A stretch of 64,000 nucleotides of DNA from JAOPZW01 sp963788935 (GTDB lineage Bacteria > Actinomycetota > Thermoleophilia > Solirubrobacterales > Solirubrobacteraceae), in contig CAWBIM010000016.1 of the NCBI GenBank assembly GCA_963788935.1, positions 372,001-436,000 on the forward strand. Direction: 5' to 3'. The position numbers and the translations under genes were made by a program. Within the stretch, counting starts at the first letter, position 1; every line of letters begins with the position of its first letter. The notes beneath the pieces were generated by a model. That model saw nothing but the letters and a program-made list of their open reading frames with translations, made no database searches and had not been told where the DNA came from. This document shows, in pieces, positions 11,221-24,757 of the stretch.

Positions 11221-11224
<4 letters not shown>
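9822..11224 (+). CDS. mak: Maltokinase (ATP-dependent), frame broken twice in this sequence
   Basis: Mak makes alpha-maltose-1-phosphate from maltose and ATP, feeding GlgE. The N-terminal cap (LLGRRWFGSKA) is in one frame; the kinase core begins EQSNSSVVLDD and continues LKLFRRLEAGENPE in the next; the C-terminus (GWEDRTRDAFLAGYF to the TGA at 11224) is in the third. The aminoglycoside-phosphotransferase-like catalytic loop HHGDLHLGQTLL and the metal-binding ILDFEGEPARP are intact in the middle segment. Removing one C near 10244 and one near 10999 restores a continuous protein of 466 residues, the family norm. I treat both as sequence errors rather than as gene decay. The last four bases overlap glgB. 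Confidence 0.85.
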
Positions 11225-13415
<2,191 letters not shown>

Positions 13416-13424
13416 ACTCGCGGC

Positions 13425-14899
13425 CTGCATCCCGGAACGACACGCGACTCCGCGGACCGCGCTCTCGAACGCCGCGCTGCAGGCGATCCTCGATCACGTG
13501 GCGCTGCCGGTGTGGGTCGTCGAGACGGACGGCACCCTGCTGTTCGCCAATCCCGCGGCGGTCGCGGCGCTCGGCTACGACGACGCCTCGGAGCTGCGCG
13601 GCTGCAACGGGCACGAGACGGTGCACTACAAGCACCGGGACGGCTCGCCGTTCCCGGTCGAGGAGTGCCGGGTCCTCGAGCCGGCGCGGACCGGGCGACC
13701 GCTGCACATCGACGAGGACTGGTTCGTCCGGCGCGACGGCAGCATGTTCCCGGTCTCGCTCACCGCGGTCCCGATCGACCTGCCGTCGGGGCGCGGGATC
13801 GTCGTCACGTTCGTCGACATGACGGTCCAGCGCGAGGCCGAGCAGGCGCTGCGCCAGCGCGACGCGATCCTCGCCGAGGTGGCCCAGCCGGTCTGGGTCG
13901 TCGACCACGAGGGCTGCTTCCGCTACGCCAACCCGGCGGCGCTCGCGGCGCTGGGCTACGACGACCTGTCGGAGCTCATCGGGCGCCAGGGCCACGAGAC
14001 GGTGCACTACAAGACCCCCGACGGCCGGCCCTACCCGATCGAGGAGTGCGCCGCGACGCGCGCCCGCGTGGCGGGCGAGACGCACGTCGAGCACGAGGAC
14101 TGGCTCGTGCGCAAGGACGGCTCGATCCTCCCGATCGCGTACTCGACGGCGCCGTTCGAGCTGCCCGACGGGCTCGGCGCGGTCACCGCCTTCACCGACA
14201 TCACCGACCACCTCGAGGCCGAGCGCGTCGCCCGCGAGCGCGACGTCGCCCGGGCCCGCGCCGAGGAGCTGCACGCCGCCCGCCGGCGGATGATCGAGGC
14301 CGCCGACGCCGCCCGCGAGCAGCTCACCCGCGACCTGCACGACGGCGCGCAGCAGCAGTTCGTCAGCGCGGTCCTCACCCTGCAGCTGGCCGAGCGCAAG
14401 CTCGCCGCCGACGACCCGGACGCCGCGGCCACCCTGCGGCGCAGCGCGATCGAGCAGGCGAGGACGGGGATCGACGATCTGCGCGACCTCGCCGCCGGGA
14501 TCCACCCGGGGATCCTCACCGACCGCGGCCTCTGCGCCGCCGTCGAGGCCCTCGCCGGCCGCCTGCCCGTGCTCGTGACCGTCGCCGGCGCCCTCGACCG
14601 CCGCCTTCCCACGCCCGTCGAGGCGAGCCTCTACTTCTTCGTCTCCGAGGCGCTCACGAACGCGGTCAAGCACGCGGCGGCGCAGCGAGGTGCGGGTCGA
14701 GATCGGCGCGCGCGACGGCGTCCTGACGGTCGAGATCGCCGACGACGGGGTCGGCGGCGCCGCGCCGCGCGCGGGCGGGATCGGCCTCGCCGGCCTCCAC
14801 GACCGCATCGCCGCGCTCGACGGCGACCTGCGGATCGTGAGCCCTCCCGGCGCGGGCACGACGCTGCACGCCGAGCTGCCGCTCCCCGCCGGCGCCTGA
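13425..14899 (+). CDS. Sensor histidine kinase with two tandem PAS domains (NarL/DesK type), frame broken
   Basis: A soluble sensor kinase of 490 residues after correction. Two PAS domains (about residues 15-130 and 140-255) are close copies, each with ANPAA-ALGYDD, a GHETVHYK-DG block and a conserved EEC cysteine. A coiled linker leads to the HisKA_3 phosphoacceptor box TRDLHDGAQQ and then an HATPase_c with NAVKHAA (N box) and EIADDGVGG (G1). No transmembrane segment is visible. The frame shifts at about 13466 and 14686; removing one C at each site restores the PAS start and the HATPase. No ATG or GTG opens the frame; CTG at 13425, six bases after the -10 box, is the best start, and a base error there is possible. 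No response regulator lies next to it. Confidence 0.75.
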
Positions 14900-14941
14900 G
14901 TCGCGCGCGAGCGATGAGTCCGGCCGCCTCCGGCGGTCTGA

Positions 14942-16315
14942 GTGGACATGCATCGCTCCACCGCGCTCCATCCCGCCCACCGGGCCCACGACGGCATCGA
15001 CGGCGCCGCGCGCCGGCTGCACCGCGACGTGCAGGGCGCGGTGCTGCGCCCCGGCGACGCCGGCTACGACGCGGGGCGCCGCACGATCGACCCCGCCTTC
15101 GACGCCCGGCCGGCGCTCATCGTCGCGGCCGACGGCGCCGCCGACGTGCGGGCCGCGGTCGTCGCCGCCCGCGAGTACGACCTGCCCTTCGCCGTGCAGG
15201 CCACCGGCCACGGCACGCGCGTCCCGGCCGACGGCGGGATCCTCGTCCGCACCGGCGGGCTGGGCCACGTCCTCGTCGACCCGGAGCGCCGGGTCGCGCA
15301 CGTCGGCGCGGGCGCGCGGTGGGCCGACGTGCTCGCCGCGGCCGCGCCGTTCGGCCTCGCGCCGCTGTGCGGCTCGTCGCCTGACGTCGGCGTCGCGGGC
15401 TACACGCTCGGCGGGGGCGTCGGCTGGCTCGCCCGCGAGCACGGCTTCGCCGCCGACAGCCTCGTGCGCGCCGAGGTCGTCACGGCCGAGGGCGCGATCG
15501 TCGTCGCGAGCGCCGACCAGCACCCCGACCTGTTCTGGGCGCTGCGCGGCGGCGGTGGGAGCTTCGGCGTCGTGACCGCGATGGAGCTGCGGCTGTTCCC
15601 GGTCGCGCAGGTGTACGCCGGCGCGGCGTACTTCGCGCCGCGGCGCGCGGCGGACGTCCTCGCGCGCTACCGCACGTGGATCGCCGACGCGCCCGACGAG
15701 CTCTCGACCGCCGTCCGCATCCTCCGCGTCCCGCACGCGCCGGGGGTCCCGGCCGCGGTCCGCGGGCGGCGCGTCCTGGCGCTCGTGGCGATGACCACGC
15801 TCGACCCGGCGGTGGCCGAGCGCCATCTCGCGCCGCTGCGCGCGGCCGCCGGCCCGGTCCTCCACGACGGCCTGCGCCCGGTGCGCTTCGCGGACGCCGC
15901 GATGGGCGGCGTCGCGCCCCGCCGCCTCGACCTCGTCACCGGGCTGCCGGACGCGGCGATCGCCGGGATCGTCGCGGCGGGCGAGACGGCGGCGGTCGAG
16001 GTCCGCCACTGGGGCGGGGCGATGGCGCGGCCGGCGGCCGGCGCCGGTCCCGTCGGGCACCGCGCGGTGCCGCTGTCGGTCATCGCCGACGCCGACGTGC
16101 CCGGCCTCGGGGCGGCGCTCGCCCCGGTCGCGACGGGCGGCTCGTTCCTGAACTTCCTCGCCGACCCGGCCCGCGTCGACACCGCGTTCACGCCCGCGAA
16201 CCTCCGTCGCCTGCGGACGGTCAAGCGCGCGTACGACCCCGACGACGTGTTCCGCCTCGGCGCGCACGTCGCGCCCGAGCCGGCGGGTGCCCGGCGGCTG
16301 CGCTGGGAGGCGTAG
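14942..16315 (+). CDS. FAD-linked oxidase (BBE/PCMH type)
   Basis: A 457-residue oxidase of the berberine-bridge-enzyme-like group. The FAD-binding PCMH domain covers roughly residues 50-220: VQATGHGTRVPADGG carries the histidine that in relatives links covalently to the flavin, GAGARWADV follows, and GYTLGGGVGWLAREHG and FWALRGGGGSFGVVT complete the cofactor site. The C-terminus has the BBE-like motif (NLRRLRTVKRAYDPDDVFR). The second cysteine typical of bicovalent FAD is not obvious. Substrates of this family are sugars, alkaloids or phenols and cannot be assigned. Start choice is ambiguous between GTG 14942 and ATG 14948. The stop abuts the convergent HhH-GPD gene. Confidence 0.85.
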   Translation: MDMHRSTALHPAHRAHDGIDGAARRLHRDVQGAVLRPGDAGYDAGRRTIDPAFDARPALIVAADGAADVRAAVVAAREYDLPFAVQATGHGTRVPADGGILVRTGGLGHVLVDPERRVAHVGAGARWADVLAAAAPFGLAPLCGSSPDVGVAGYTLGGGVGWLAREHGFAADSLVRAEVVTAEGAIVVASADQHPDLFWALRGGGGSFGVVTAMELRLFPVAQVYAGAAYFAPRRAADVLARYRTWIADAPDELSTAVRILRVPHAPGVPAAVRGRRVLALVAMTTLDPAVAERHLAPLRAAAGPVLHDGLRPVRFADAAMGGVAPRRLDLVTGLPDAAIAGIVAAGETAAVEVRHWGGAMARPAAGAGPVGHRAVPLSVIADADVPGLGAALAPVATGGSFLNFLADPARVDTAFTPANLRRLRTVKRAYDPDDVFRLGAHVAPEPAGARRLRWEA

Positions 16316-16316
16316 G

Positions 16317-16871
16317 TCAGCCGGCGGGCGCCTGCGCCCGCGACCACTCGGCCTTGTGCACGCGCTTGGCCGCCTGGTAGTCGGCGAGCGCCTGGGCCGA
16401 GTCCACGTCGCCGAGCGTCGGGTGCCACGGGATCAGGTCCTGCGCGGTCACGACGCCCAGGCGCTTGGCGAGCACGGAGCCGAGCGCCTTGATCTTCATC
16501 TCGCCGAAGCCGGGCAGCGCGGCGAGGTTCGCGCGCAGCTCATCGGCGTCGGCGGCGTCGGTCCAGACACGGGCGGCGTCGCCGTCGTAGCGGTCGCGGA
16601 CGTGCGCGGCCAGCTCCTGGACGCGCTTGGCCATCGAGCCGGGGAAGCGGTGGATCGCCGGCCGCTCGCGGAACACCGGCTCGAGGTCGGCGGCGGCGAG
16701 CGTCGCCGCGTCGAGGGAGCCGAGGCGCTCCTTGAGGACGAGCGGGCCCGAGAACGCCTTCTGGACGGAGACCTGCTGGTCCAGGACGAAGCCGATGAGC
16801 AGCGCCATCGGGTCGGAGACGAGCAGCGCGTTGGCCTCGTCGGACTCGGTGAAGTGGAGGCGGTCGGTCAC
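16317..16871 (-). CDS. HhH-GPD-family protein (uncharacterised base-excision-like)
   Basis: A 184-residue protein of the helix-hairpin-helix GPD superfamily, to which adenine and thymine DNA glycosylases belong. It begins TDRLHFTESDEAN, contains the conserved GFVLDQQVS helix and a hairpin LPGFGEMKIKAL that would contact the DNA backbone, followed by a C-terminal WHPTLGDVDS. This matches the actinobacterial single-domain HhH-GPD family of unproven activity. The usual catalytic Lys/Asp pair is not clearly seen. I chose the GTG at 16871 because a TACGAT box ends six bases before it; a GTG 18 bases further upstream would lie inside that promoter. Confidence 0.75.
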   Translation of the reverse strand: MTDRLHFTESDEANALLVSDPMALLIGFVLDQQVSVQKAFSGPLVLKERLGSLDAATLAAADLEPVFRERPAIHRFPGSMAKRVQELAAHVRDRYDGDAARVWTDAADADELRANLAALPGFGEMKIKALGSVLAKRLGVVTAQDLIPWHPTLGDVDSAQALADYQAAKRVHKAEWSRAQAPAG

Positions 16872-16877
16872 GGATCG

Positions 16878-16883
16878 ATCGTA
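16878..16883 (-). promoter_or_regulatory. -10 element (TACGAT) for the HhH-GPD gene
   Basis: On the minus strand TACGAT ends six bases before the GTG at 16871; no ribosome binding site lies between. It sits just beyond a strong hairpin that should insulate it from the upstream secreted-protein gene. Confidence 0.5.
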
Positions 16884-16893
16884 GACCACGCGA

Positions 16894-16923
16894 ACGGGCC
16901 GGCGGGATCGCCCGCCGGCCCGT
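16894..16923 (-). terminator. 13-bp hairpin terminator after the secreted-protein gene
   Basis: A perfect 13-base-pair inverted repeat (ACGGGCCGGCGGG and its complement) with the four-base loop ATCG, starting 37 bases past the stop codon of the secreted-protein gene on the minus strand. There is no T tract, which is usual for actinobacterial terminators. Confidence 0.7.
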
Positions 16924-16959
16924 GGGTGCTGCGAGGGAAGCCTCGGCCGCGCCGGTGAC

Positions 16960-17400
16960 CTACGCGCGCTTGGCGAGGATGTAGAGCGTGCCCGAGCCGG
17001 TCTCGCCCTGCTCGAGGGCGCGGTTGTTCGTGAAGAGCTTCACGCGGACCGAGCGCTTGCCCGAGTAGTGGACGTCGTCGACGACGCCGCCGACCTGCCG
17101 GCTGTTGCCGAAGCCGATCGTGACGATCTCGAAGCCCTTCGGCGCGGTCATGACCGTGGCGGCCTTCTCGCCGCGGGTGAGCTCGATGTGCTTCTTGACG
17201 ATGCGGTAGTTCTTCGGCAGGTGGTTGTCGGCCGGCTCCTTGAAGGCGGCGAAGTTGATCGGGATGCGCTCGCCCGGGCCGGAGACGATCGGCTGGCCGA
17301 TCGAGGCGGCGGAGGCGGTGCCGGCCAGGGCGGCCGAGCCGGCGACGGCGCTCAGGGCGGTGAGGGAGACGATCTTGCGGATGCGGCTGGAGAGGATCAT
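16960..17400 (-). CDS. Small secreted protein, unknown function
   Basis: A 146-residue protein with a clear Sec signal peptide: basic start (SSRIRK), hydrophobic core (SLTALSAVAGSAALAGTA) and an ASAAS signal-peptidase I site near residue 33. The mature part of about 110 residues has no cysteines and reads as alternating short beta-strands (ATVMTAPKGFEIVTIGF, RSVRVKLF, GTLYILAK), suggesting a small beta-sandwich. I do not recognise a family. It is monocistronic, with its own terminator downstream, and diverges from the stressosome operon across 163 bases. The ATG at 17400 was chosen because it gives a normal signal peptide. Confidence 0.65.
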   Translation of the reverse strand: MILSSRIRKIVSLTALSAVAGSAALAGTASAASIGQPIVSGPGERIPINFAAFKEPADNHLPKNYRIVKKHIELTRGEKAATVMTAPKGFEIVTIGFGNSRQVGGVVDDVHYSGKRSVRVKLFTNNRALEQGETGSGTLYILAKRA

Positions 17401-17523
17401 GGTGAGAGAGGCTCCGGGGCGGTGGTGGTGAGGTGCTGTGCTCCGAAGGATGGCGCCGCGAAGCCCGCGTTCGGGGCCACCTGGGTGGCGACCTTCCACA
17501 CCTCGGATCACCCCGCCGAGCTG

Positions 17524-17529
17524 TAGGGT
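17524..17529 (+). promoter_or_regulatory. -10 element (TAGGGT) for the rsbRST operon
   Basis: TAGGGT lies 34 bases before the rsbR start; the leader contains GAGGAG close to the ATG. No convincing -35 box is seen, so an alternative sigma factor or an activator is possible. The remaining intergenic sequence (17401-17523) shows nothing else recognisable. Confidence 0.35.
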
Positions 17530-17563
17530 CCTCGCGCGAAACCGGTCGAGTCACGAGGAGCCG

Positions 17564-18443
17564 ATGGACAGAGACACGTCGCACGTCGAGGCGGTGCTGC
17601 GCGCCGATCGCGCCGAGCTGCTGGAGGCCTGGATGGCCGAGCAGCTCGCGGCCGTCAGCGCGCGACCGGACCTGCTGAGCGCCGGTGAGCTGCGCGTCGA
17701 GGCCGACCGCTTCCTCGCGGCGCTCGCCTCGGCCGTCGCCGAGGACGACGCGGGCGGCGACATCACCGGCGCGGCGTGGCGTGACGTCCGCGAGCTGCTC
17801 ACCGACCTGTCCCGCACACGGGCGACCCGGGGCTTCACGCCGACCGAGACGGCGACGTTCGTCTTCTCGCTCAAGCAGCCGCTCTTCGCCCGCGTCCAGG
17901 CGGCACTCGCCGACCGCCCAGCCGACCTCGGTCCCGCCCTGTGGGCCGCGACCGTCCTCCTCGACCGGCTCGGCCTGTTCACCACCGAGGCCTACCTGCG
18001 CGCAGCCGCGAGGACGTCATCCGCCGCCAGCAGGACGAGCTCATCGAGCTGTCCACGCCGGTGGTGAAGCTGTGGGACGGCGTCGTGGCGCTGCCGTTGA
18101 TCGGCACGCTCGACAGCGCGCGCACCCAGGTCGTGATGGAGAGCCTGCTCGAGCGCATCGTCGAGACCGACTCGACGATCGCGATCATCGACATCACCGG
18201 CGTCCCGACGGTCGACACGCTCGTCGCCCAGCACCTGCTGCAGACCGTCGCCGCCGCCCGGCTGATGGGCGCCGACTGCATCATCAGCGGCATCCGCCCG
18301 CAGATCGCCCAGACGATCGTCCACCTCGGGCTCGACCTGTCCGAGGTGACCACGAAGTCCAGCCTCAGCCGACGCCGTCATCGTCGCGCTCGCGCGCACG
18401 GGCTTCGAGATCACGCCGGCGCGCCACCGCTGCCCAGAGCTGA
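17564..18443 (+). CDS. rsbR: Stressosome scaffold/sensor RsbR (N-terminal RsbRD domain plus STAS), frame broken
   Basis: RsbR paralogues form the stressosome shell with RsbS and sequester RsbT until stress. Residues 1 to about 145 are the helical RsbRD_N sensor; then comes the linker REDVIRRQQDELIELSTPVVKLWDGVVALPLIGTLDS, invariant in the family, and a STAS domain with DITGVPTVDT, where the phosphorylatable threonines lie. Three frame changes occur, at about 18010, 18370 and 18406. The last two are undone by removing one C each, after which the gene ends TAAQS at the TGA 18441-18443, three bases before rsbS. Corrected length is 292 residues. Without correction no single frame exceeds about 150 residues. 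Confidence 0.82.
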
Positions 18444-18445
18444 CC

Positions 18446-18858
18446 ATGCACGACGGCGGCCCCCGCATCCCGATCCTCAAGCTCGGGCACCTGCTGCTCG
18501 TGACCATCCAGGTCGACATGCACGACCGGATGGCCTTGACCCTGCAGGAGGACCTCACGGACCGCATCGTCGAGACGGGCGCGCGCGGCGTGCTGATCGA
18601 CATCTCCGGGTCTCGAGCTCGTCGACTCCTTCATCGGGCGGATGCTCGCCGACATCGCGGCGATGGCCCGCGTGCTCGACGCGACGACGGTGGTCGTCGG
18701 GATGCGCCCGGCCGTGGCCATCACCCTCGTCGAGCTCGGCCTCGACGCTGCCGGGCGTCCGGACCGCGCTGACGGTCGAGCGCGGCATGGCGTTGCTCCC
18801 GGGCCCGCGCGAGGCCGAGGCCGGCGAGGCGCAGGAGGACGGGGACCCTGGCGACTGA
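18446..18858 (+). CDS. rsbS: Stressosome STAS protein RsbS, frame broken
   Basis: A single STAS domain, 136 residues after correction. It starts PRIPILKLGHLLLVTIQVDMHD, the strand pattern of RsbS, and carries DISG followed by ELVDSFIGR, where the serine of the DS pair is the RsbT phosphorylation site; it then has VLDATTVVVGMRPAVAITLVELGL and LPGVRTALTVERG. Two extra C residues, near 18614 and 18743, throw it out of frame; removing them yields an uninterrupted domain. It lies between rsbR and rsbT, overlapping rsbT by about 11 bases, the standard gene order. Confidence 0.82.
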
Positions 18859-19244
18859 GCGCCTGCCGCTGACGTCCGACCAGGACGTCGTGCGCGCGCG
18901 CCACGTCGTCCGACAGCTGGCGCTCGACGCCGGGCTGCGGCTCATCGACCAGACCAAGCTGGTGACCGCGGTGAGCGAGCTCGCCCGCAACACCGTCGTC
19001 CACGGCGGCGGCGGACAGATGACCGCTGGGGTCGTCGACCAGGGCGGCCGCCACGGGCGTGTGGGCCGAGTTCCGGGACGAGGGCCCCGGGATCGCCGAC
19101 GTCACCGAGGCGCTGCGCGAGGGCTTCTCGACCGGCGACGGGCTCGGGCTGGGGCTCGGCGGGGCCAAGCGCCTCGTGCACGAGTTCACGCTCGACACCG
19201 CGCCGGGGCGCGGCACGACCGTCCGGGTGCTCTCGTGGCGTTGA
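18848..19244 (+). CDS. rsbT: Switch kinase RsbT (GHKL serine kinase), frame broken once
   Basis: RsbT phosphorylates RsbR/RsbS and, when released, activates an RsbU-type PP2C phosphatase. The protein of 131 residues begins LATERLPLTSDQDVVRAR and holds the N box SELARNTVVHGG, G1 box DEGPGIADV and G2 region GLGLGLGGAKRL. One extra base lies between 19050 and 19067 (a C near 19052 or 19066). The frame has no ATG or GTG at the conserved start; CTG at 18848 aligns with the family N-terminus and follows a GAGGACGGGG purine run, so a CTG start or a base error is likely. The stop overlaps the next gene. Confidence 0.8.
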
Positions 19245-20232
19245 CGGTGCCGGGGCGGCTGCGCGGTCGAGGAGCAGAGCCAGGTCGCGGCCGTGCGCCG
19301 CACCGCCGCGTCGATGGCGGCCGGGCTCGGCTGTCGCGAGCGGCTGCCAGGCCGAGGCGGCGATCGTCGCGACCGAGATGGCGACGAACCTCCTGCGCCA
19401 CGCCGGCGGCGGAGAGGTCGTGCTGCGTCCGAGCGAGATCTTCACCGACGTCCTGGAGGTCATCGCCTGGGACCGCGGGCCGGGAATGTCCGACGTCGCC
19501 GGCGCCCGCCGCGACGGCGTCTCGACCGTCGGCGGCGCGGGCACCGGGCTCGGCGCCATCGGCCGCCTGTCGAGCACGTTCGACCTGCAGAGCACGCCGG
19601 GGCGGGGGACGGTCCTCGCCGCGCGGATCGGCGCGGTCGACGCGCCGCCCGCGGTCGACGGGATCGTGCTCGCGATGCGCGGGCAGGAGGCATCGCGGCG
19701 ACGCCTGGCGCCAGGTCCGCGACGGGCGCCACGTGACGATCGTCCTCGCCGACGGCCTCGGCCACGGCGTCGACGCCGCGCGCGCCTCCCGGGCCGCCAC
19801 GGCGGAGCTCGCGCCGGACGTCGACGCCCGACACCCTGCTCGAGCGCATGCACGCCGCGCTGCGCCCGACGCGGGGCGCCGCGGCGGCCGTCGCGCGGAT
19901 CGACCTCGCGACGGGGGCGCTGCGGTTCGCCGGAGTCGGCAACATCTCCGCCACGATCGTCGACGGGCGGATCGACCCGCTCCCTCGTCTCGATGAACGG
20001 CACGCTCGGCCATAACATCCGCCGGATCCAGGGCTACGACCACGCGCTCGAGCCCGACGGGCTGCTCGTGATGCACTCCGACGGCGTGACGGGCAACTGG
20101 GACCTGCGCGCGCTACCCCGGGCTCACGCGGCGCGACCCGCTGGTCGTCGCCTCGCTGCTCGTCCGCGACTGCGAGCGCGGCCGCGACGACGTGAGCGTC
20201 GTCGTCGCGCGCGCCCCGGAGGCGGTCGCGCC

Positions 20233-20236
<4 letters not shown>
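19235..20236 (+). CDS. GHKL ATPase fused to PP2C/SpoIIE-type phosphatase (RsbX-like), frame broken six times
   Basis: After correction this is a 331-residue two-domain protein. The N-terminal part is an anti-sigma/RsbT-like ATPase (EMATNLLRHAGGG N box, WDRGPGM G1 box, GAGTGLGAIGRLS G2 region, TPGRGT). The C-terminal half is a small PP2C domain of the RsbX/SpoIIE class: VTIVLADGLGHG metal-binding motif, ARIDLATGALRFAGVGNIS, SLVSMNGTLGHN and VMHSDGVTGNW. In RsbX-like roles it would reset phosphorylated RsbR/RsbS. Extra C residues near 19268, 19337, 19699, 19827, 19973 and 20113 explain every frame change, and correction makes the TGA 20234-20236 overlap the next GTG, as expected in such operons. 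Confidence 0.78.
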
Positions 20237-21959
<1,723 letters not shown>

Positions 21960-21970
<11 letters not shown>

Positions 21971-23405
21971 GGCGGAGATCCTCCTCGCCGACGACAACGA
22001 CGTCGGCCGCTACGTCATCGCGACGATGCTGCGCCGCGCGGGCTTCGAGGTCCGCGAGACCGTCGATGGCGTGCAGGCCGTCGACGAGGCGCTGCGCGCT
22101 CCGCCGGACATCGCCGTGCTCGACGTGAAGATGCCCGGCTTCGACGGCTTCGAGGCGTGCCGGCGGCTGAAGTCGGACCCCGCCACGCAGCACGTGCCGG
22201 TGCTGCTGCTGTCGGCCACGTTCCTCAACCCCGACGACCAGGTCGAGGGCCTCGAGGTCGGCGCCGACGGCTACCTCACGCAGCCCGTCGAGGCGCCCGT
22301 GCTCGCCGCCACCGTCCGCGCGCTCCTGCGCACGCGGCGGGCCGAGCGCGAGGTCCGCGAGGTCGCGCGGCAGTGGCGGATCACGTTCGACGCGATCTCC
22401 GACGCCGTCGCCGTCATCGACCCGCAGGGCGTCCTGGGCCGCGTGAACGCCGCCTTCGCCGACCTCCTGGGCCAGGCCCCGGAGGACCTGGTGGGCCGCC
22501 CGCTGGCCCACGTCGCGCCGCAGCTCGCGGCGGCGGTGGCGGGCCCCGGGCGCGAGCAGGAGATCACGCTCGAGGACCGCACGTTCGGCCTGCGGATCGA
22601 CGAGATCCCGGGCGAGACGCCCGACGGCGCCCGCCGCGTCGTCACGCTGCGCGACGTGACGCTCGCGCGGCGGGCCGCGACCGAGCGCGCCGAGGCCTTC
22701 GAGCGCGAGCGGACGATCTCGCTCACGCTCCAGCAGAGCCTGCTCCCCGAGCGCTTCCCGCGCCAGGACCGCGTCGCCCTCGACGCGTGGTTCGTCGCCG
22801 CCGAGCACGAGCTGATCGTCGGCGGCGACTGGTACGACGTGATCGAGACCGAGGACGCGATCTGGCTCGTGATCGGCGACGTCGCCGGCCACGGCGTCGC
22901 GGCCGCGGCGCAGGCCGGGCAGCTGCGCCACAGCCTGCGCGTGTACGCCCACGAGGGCTACACGCTCCCGGACGCGATGGCCCGGCTCAACGAGCTGGTC
23001 ATCACCACGCGGCTGACCGGGATGGCGACGGTCTGCGTCGCCGCGATCGATCGCACCGCCGACGAGGTGCGCGTCGTCCGCGCCGGCCACCCGCCGCCGC
23101 TGCTCCTGCCCGCGGGCGAGCCGCCGCGGCTCGTCGAGGAGCGCCGCGGGATCCTCCTGGGCGTCGCGGGCGGCGTCCACGACGAGCTGCGCCTGCCGTT
23201 CGGCCCCGGCGACCGGATCGTCCTCTACACGGACGGCCTCATCGAGCGTCCGGGCGAGGGGCTCGACGACGGCCTCGCGCGGATGGTCGACGCGGCGGTC
23301 GGCCTCGAGCACCTCACGCCGCTGCGCGACGGGCTCGTCGCGCGGCTGGTCGACCTCGCGCACGTCCGCGACGACGTCGCGATGCTCCTCGCCGAGCGCC
23401 TCTGA
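21960..23405 (+). CDS. Receiver-PAS-PP2C phosphatase (RsbU-like response regulator)
   Basis: An intact 481-residue protein, the only unbroken gene of the operon. The receiver domain (residues 1-120) has ADDNDVGRY acidic pocket residues, phosphoacceptor Asp in AVLDVKMPGFDG, and the conserved Lys position replaced within LTQPVEAP, which is unusual. A short PAS-like domain follows (AISDAVAVIDPQG, about 140-235). The SpoIIE/PP2C domain (about 250-480) has LQQSLLPERFP, GGDWYDVIE, VIGDVAGHGVAAA, RAGHPPPLLL, LYTDGLIER and a closing RDDVAMLL. It would dephosphorylate an anti-anti-sigma factor, releasing a sigma factor; neither partner is encoded in this window. It probably receives phosphate from the upstream hybrid kinase. 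Confidence 0.9.
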
Positions 23406-23414
23406 GCGCGGCGC

Positions 23415-24756
23415 TCAGGCCGCGCGCGCCGGCGCCGGGCGGAAGAACCGCTCGCGCGCCCCGTACACCCGCTCGCCCGCGACCCGCACCTCCGAGACGC
23501 ACTCCTCGCGGGCGAGCGTGAAGATCGCCCCGAGCGTCGCCTCGGCCGAGGGGCTGTTGCGCAGCACGGTCGCGAGCGTCCCGTCGGCGGGCGGGCGCAG
23601 CAGCACGTAGTCGGCGCTGCGGCCGGGGGAGAGGTCGCCGATCTCCGCGCCGAGCCCGAGCGCGTCGGCCCCGGCCTTCGTCGCGAGGTAGAGCAGGTGG
23701 GCCGGGCCGATGAGCTCGCCGCCCTCGCGGACCATCTGCACGTGGTAGGCCATGAGCCCCTCCTTGAAGAGGCTCAGCCCGGTGCCGGCGCCGACGTCGG
23801 TGCCCAGCCCGAAGCGGACGTCGTGGGCGAGGTGGCGCGTCATGGGGAAGATCCCGCTCGCGAGGAACGCGTTCGAGGACGGGCAGTGGGCGACGCTCGC
23901 GTCGGCCGCGGCGAGCCGGCCGAGCTCGCCGTCGGTCACGTGGACGTCGTGGGCGAACACCGACCGGCGGCCCGACGAGCCCGTGGCGCTCGTAGGTGTC
24001 CAGGTAGTCGCGCGACCCCGGGAACAGCTCGGCCACCGCCTGGATCTCGGCCGGGTTCTCGTTGAGGTGGCTGGTGAGGAAGACGTCGTCGGGGGCGTCC
24101 GCGAGCAGCGCGCCGCAGACCTCGAGCATCGCGTCGGTGCACGACAGCGAGAACCGCGGCGTGACGGCGTAGCGCAGCCGGCCGCGGCCGTGCCAGCGCT
24201 CGAGCAGGGCCCGGCTCTGCGCGTGCGCGGCGTCCGGCGCGGCGTGCAGCGCGGGGAGGAGGTTGCGGTCGGACAGCACGAGCCCGCTCGTGATCCGCAG
24301 GCCGGAGCGCTCGGCCTCGGCGAACAGCTCCTCCTGCGCGCCCGCGAAGTGCGAGCCGAAGACGAGCGCGGTCGTCGTGCCGTTGCGGGCCAGGCCGCGG
24401 ACGAACGCCCGCGCCACGTCGCGCGCGTAGGCGGTGCTCGCGAGCCGGGCCTCCTCGGGCAGCGTGCGGGTCGCCAGCCAGTCCAGCAGCGTCAGCCCCA
24501 TCGCGCCGATGACCGCGACCTGCGGGTAGTGGACGTGCAGGTCGACGAGACCGGGGACGAGCACCGCGCCGGTCGCGTCGATGACCGTCGCGTCCGGATG
24601 GGCGGCGCGCACGGCCGCGAACGGGCCGGTCGCGAGGATCCGCCCGGCGTCGTCGTGGGCGAGCCCGCCGTCGGAGAACGCCTCGAGCGCGCCGGCGCCC
24701 TCGGCGAACGGGTCGCGCGGCGTGTGGAGGATCTGGGCGCGGACGATCGTCGGCAT
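23415..24756 (-). CDS. guaD: Guanine deaminase, frame broken once
   Basis: A zinc amidohydrolase converting guanine to xanthine and ammonia. The metal site is seen as GLVDLHVHYPQ (first two His), TSHLNENPAE and FAHDVHVTD (third and fourth ligands), and GTDVGAGTG (Asp). SVAHCPSSNAFL and the C-terminal ADYVLLRPP fit the family. A single extra plus-strand C near 23973 splits it between LDTYERHGLVG and SVFAHDVHV; corrected length is 446 residues. It ends the minus-strand arm of the purine cluster, one base after the DUF3830 gene, and meets the stressosome operon tail to tail. Confidence 0.88.
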
Positions 24757-24757
24757 C

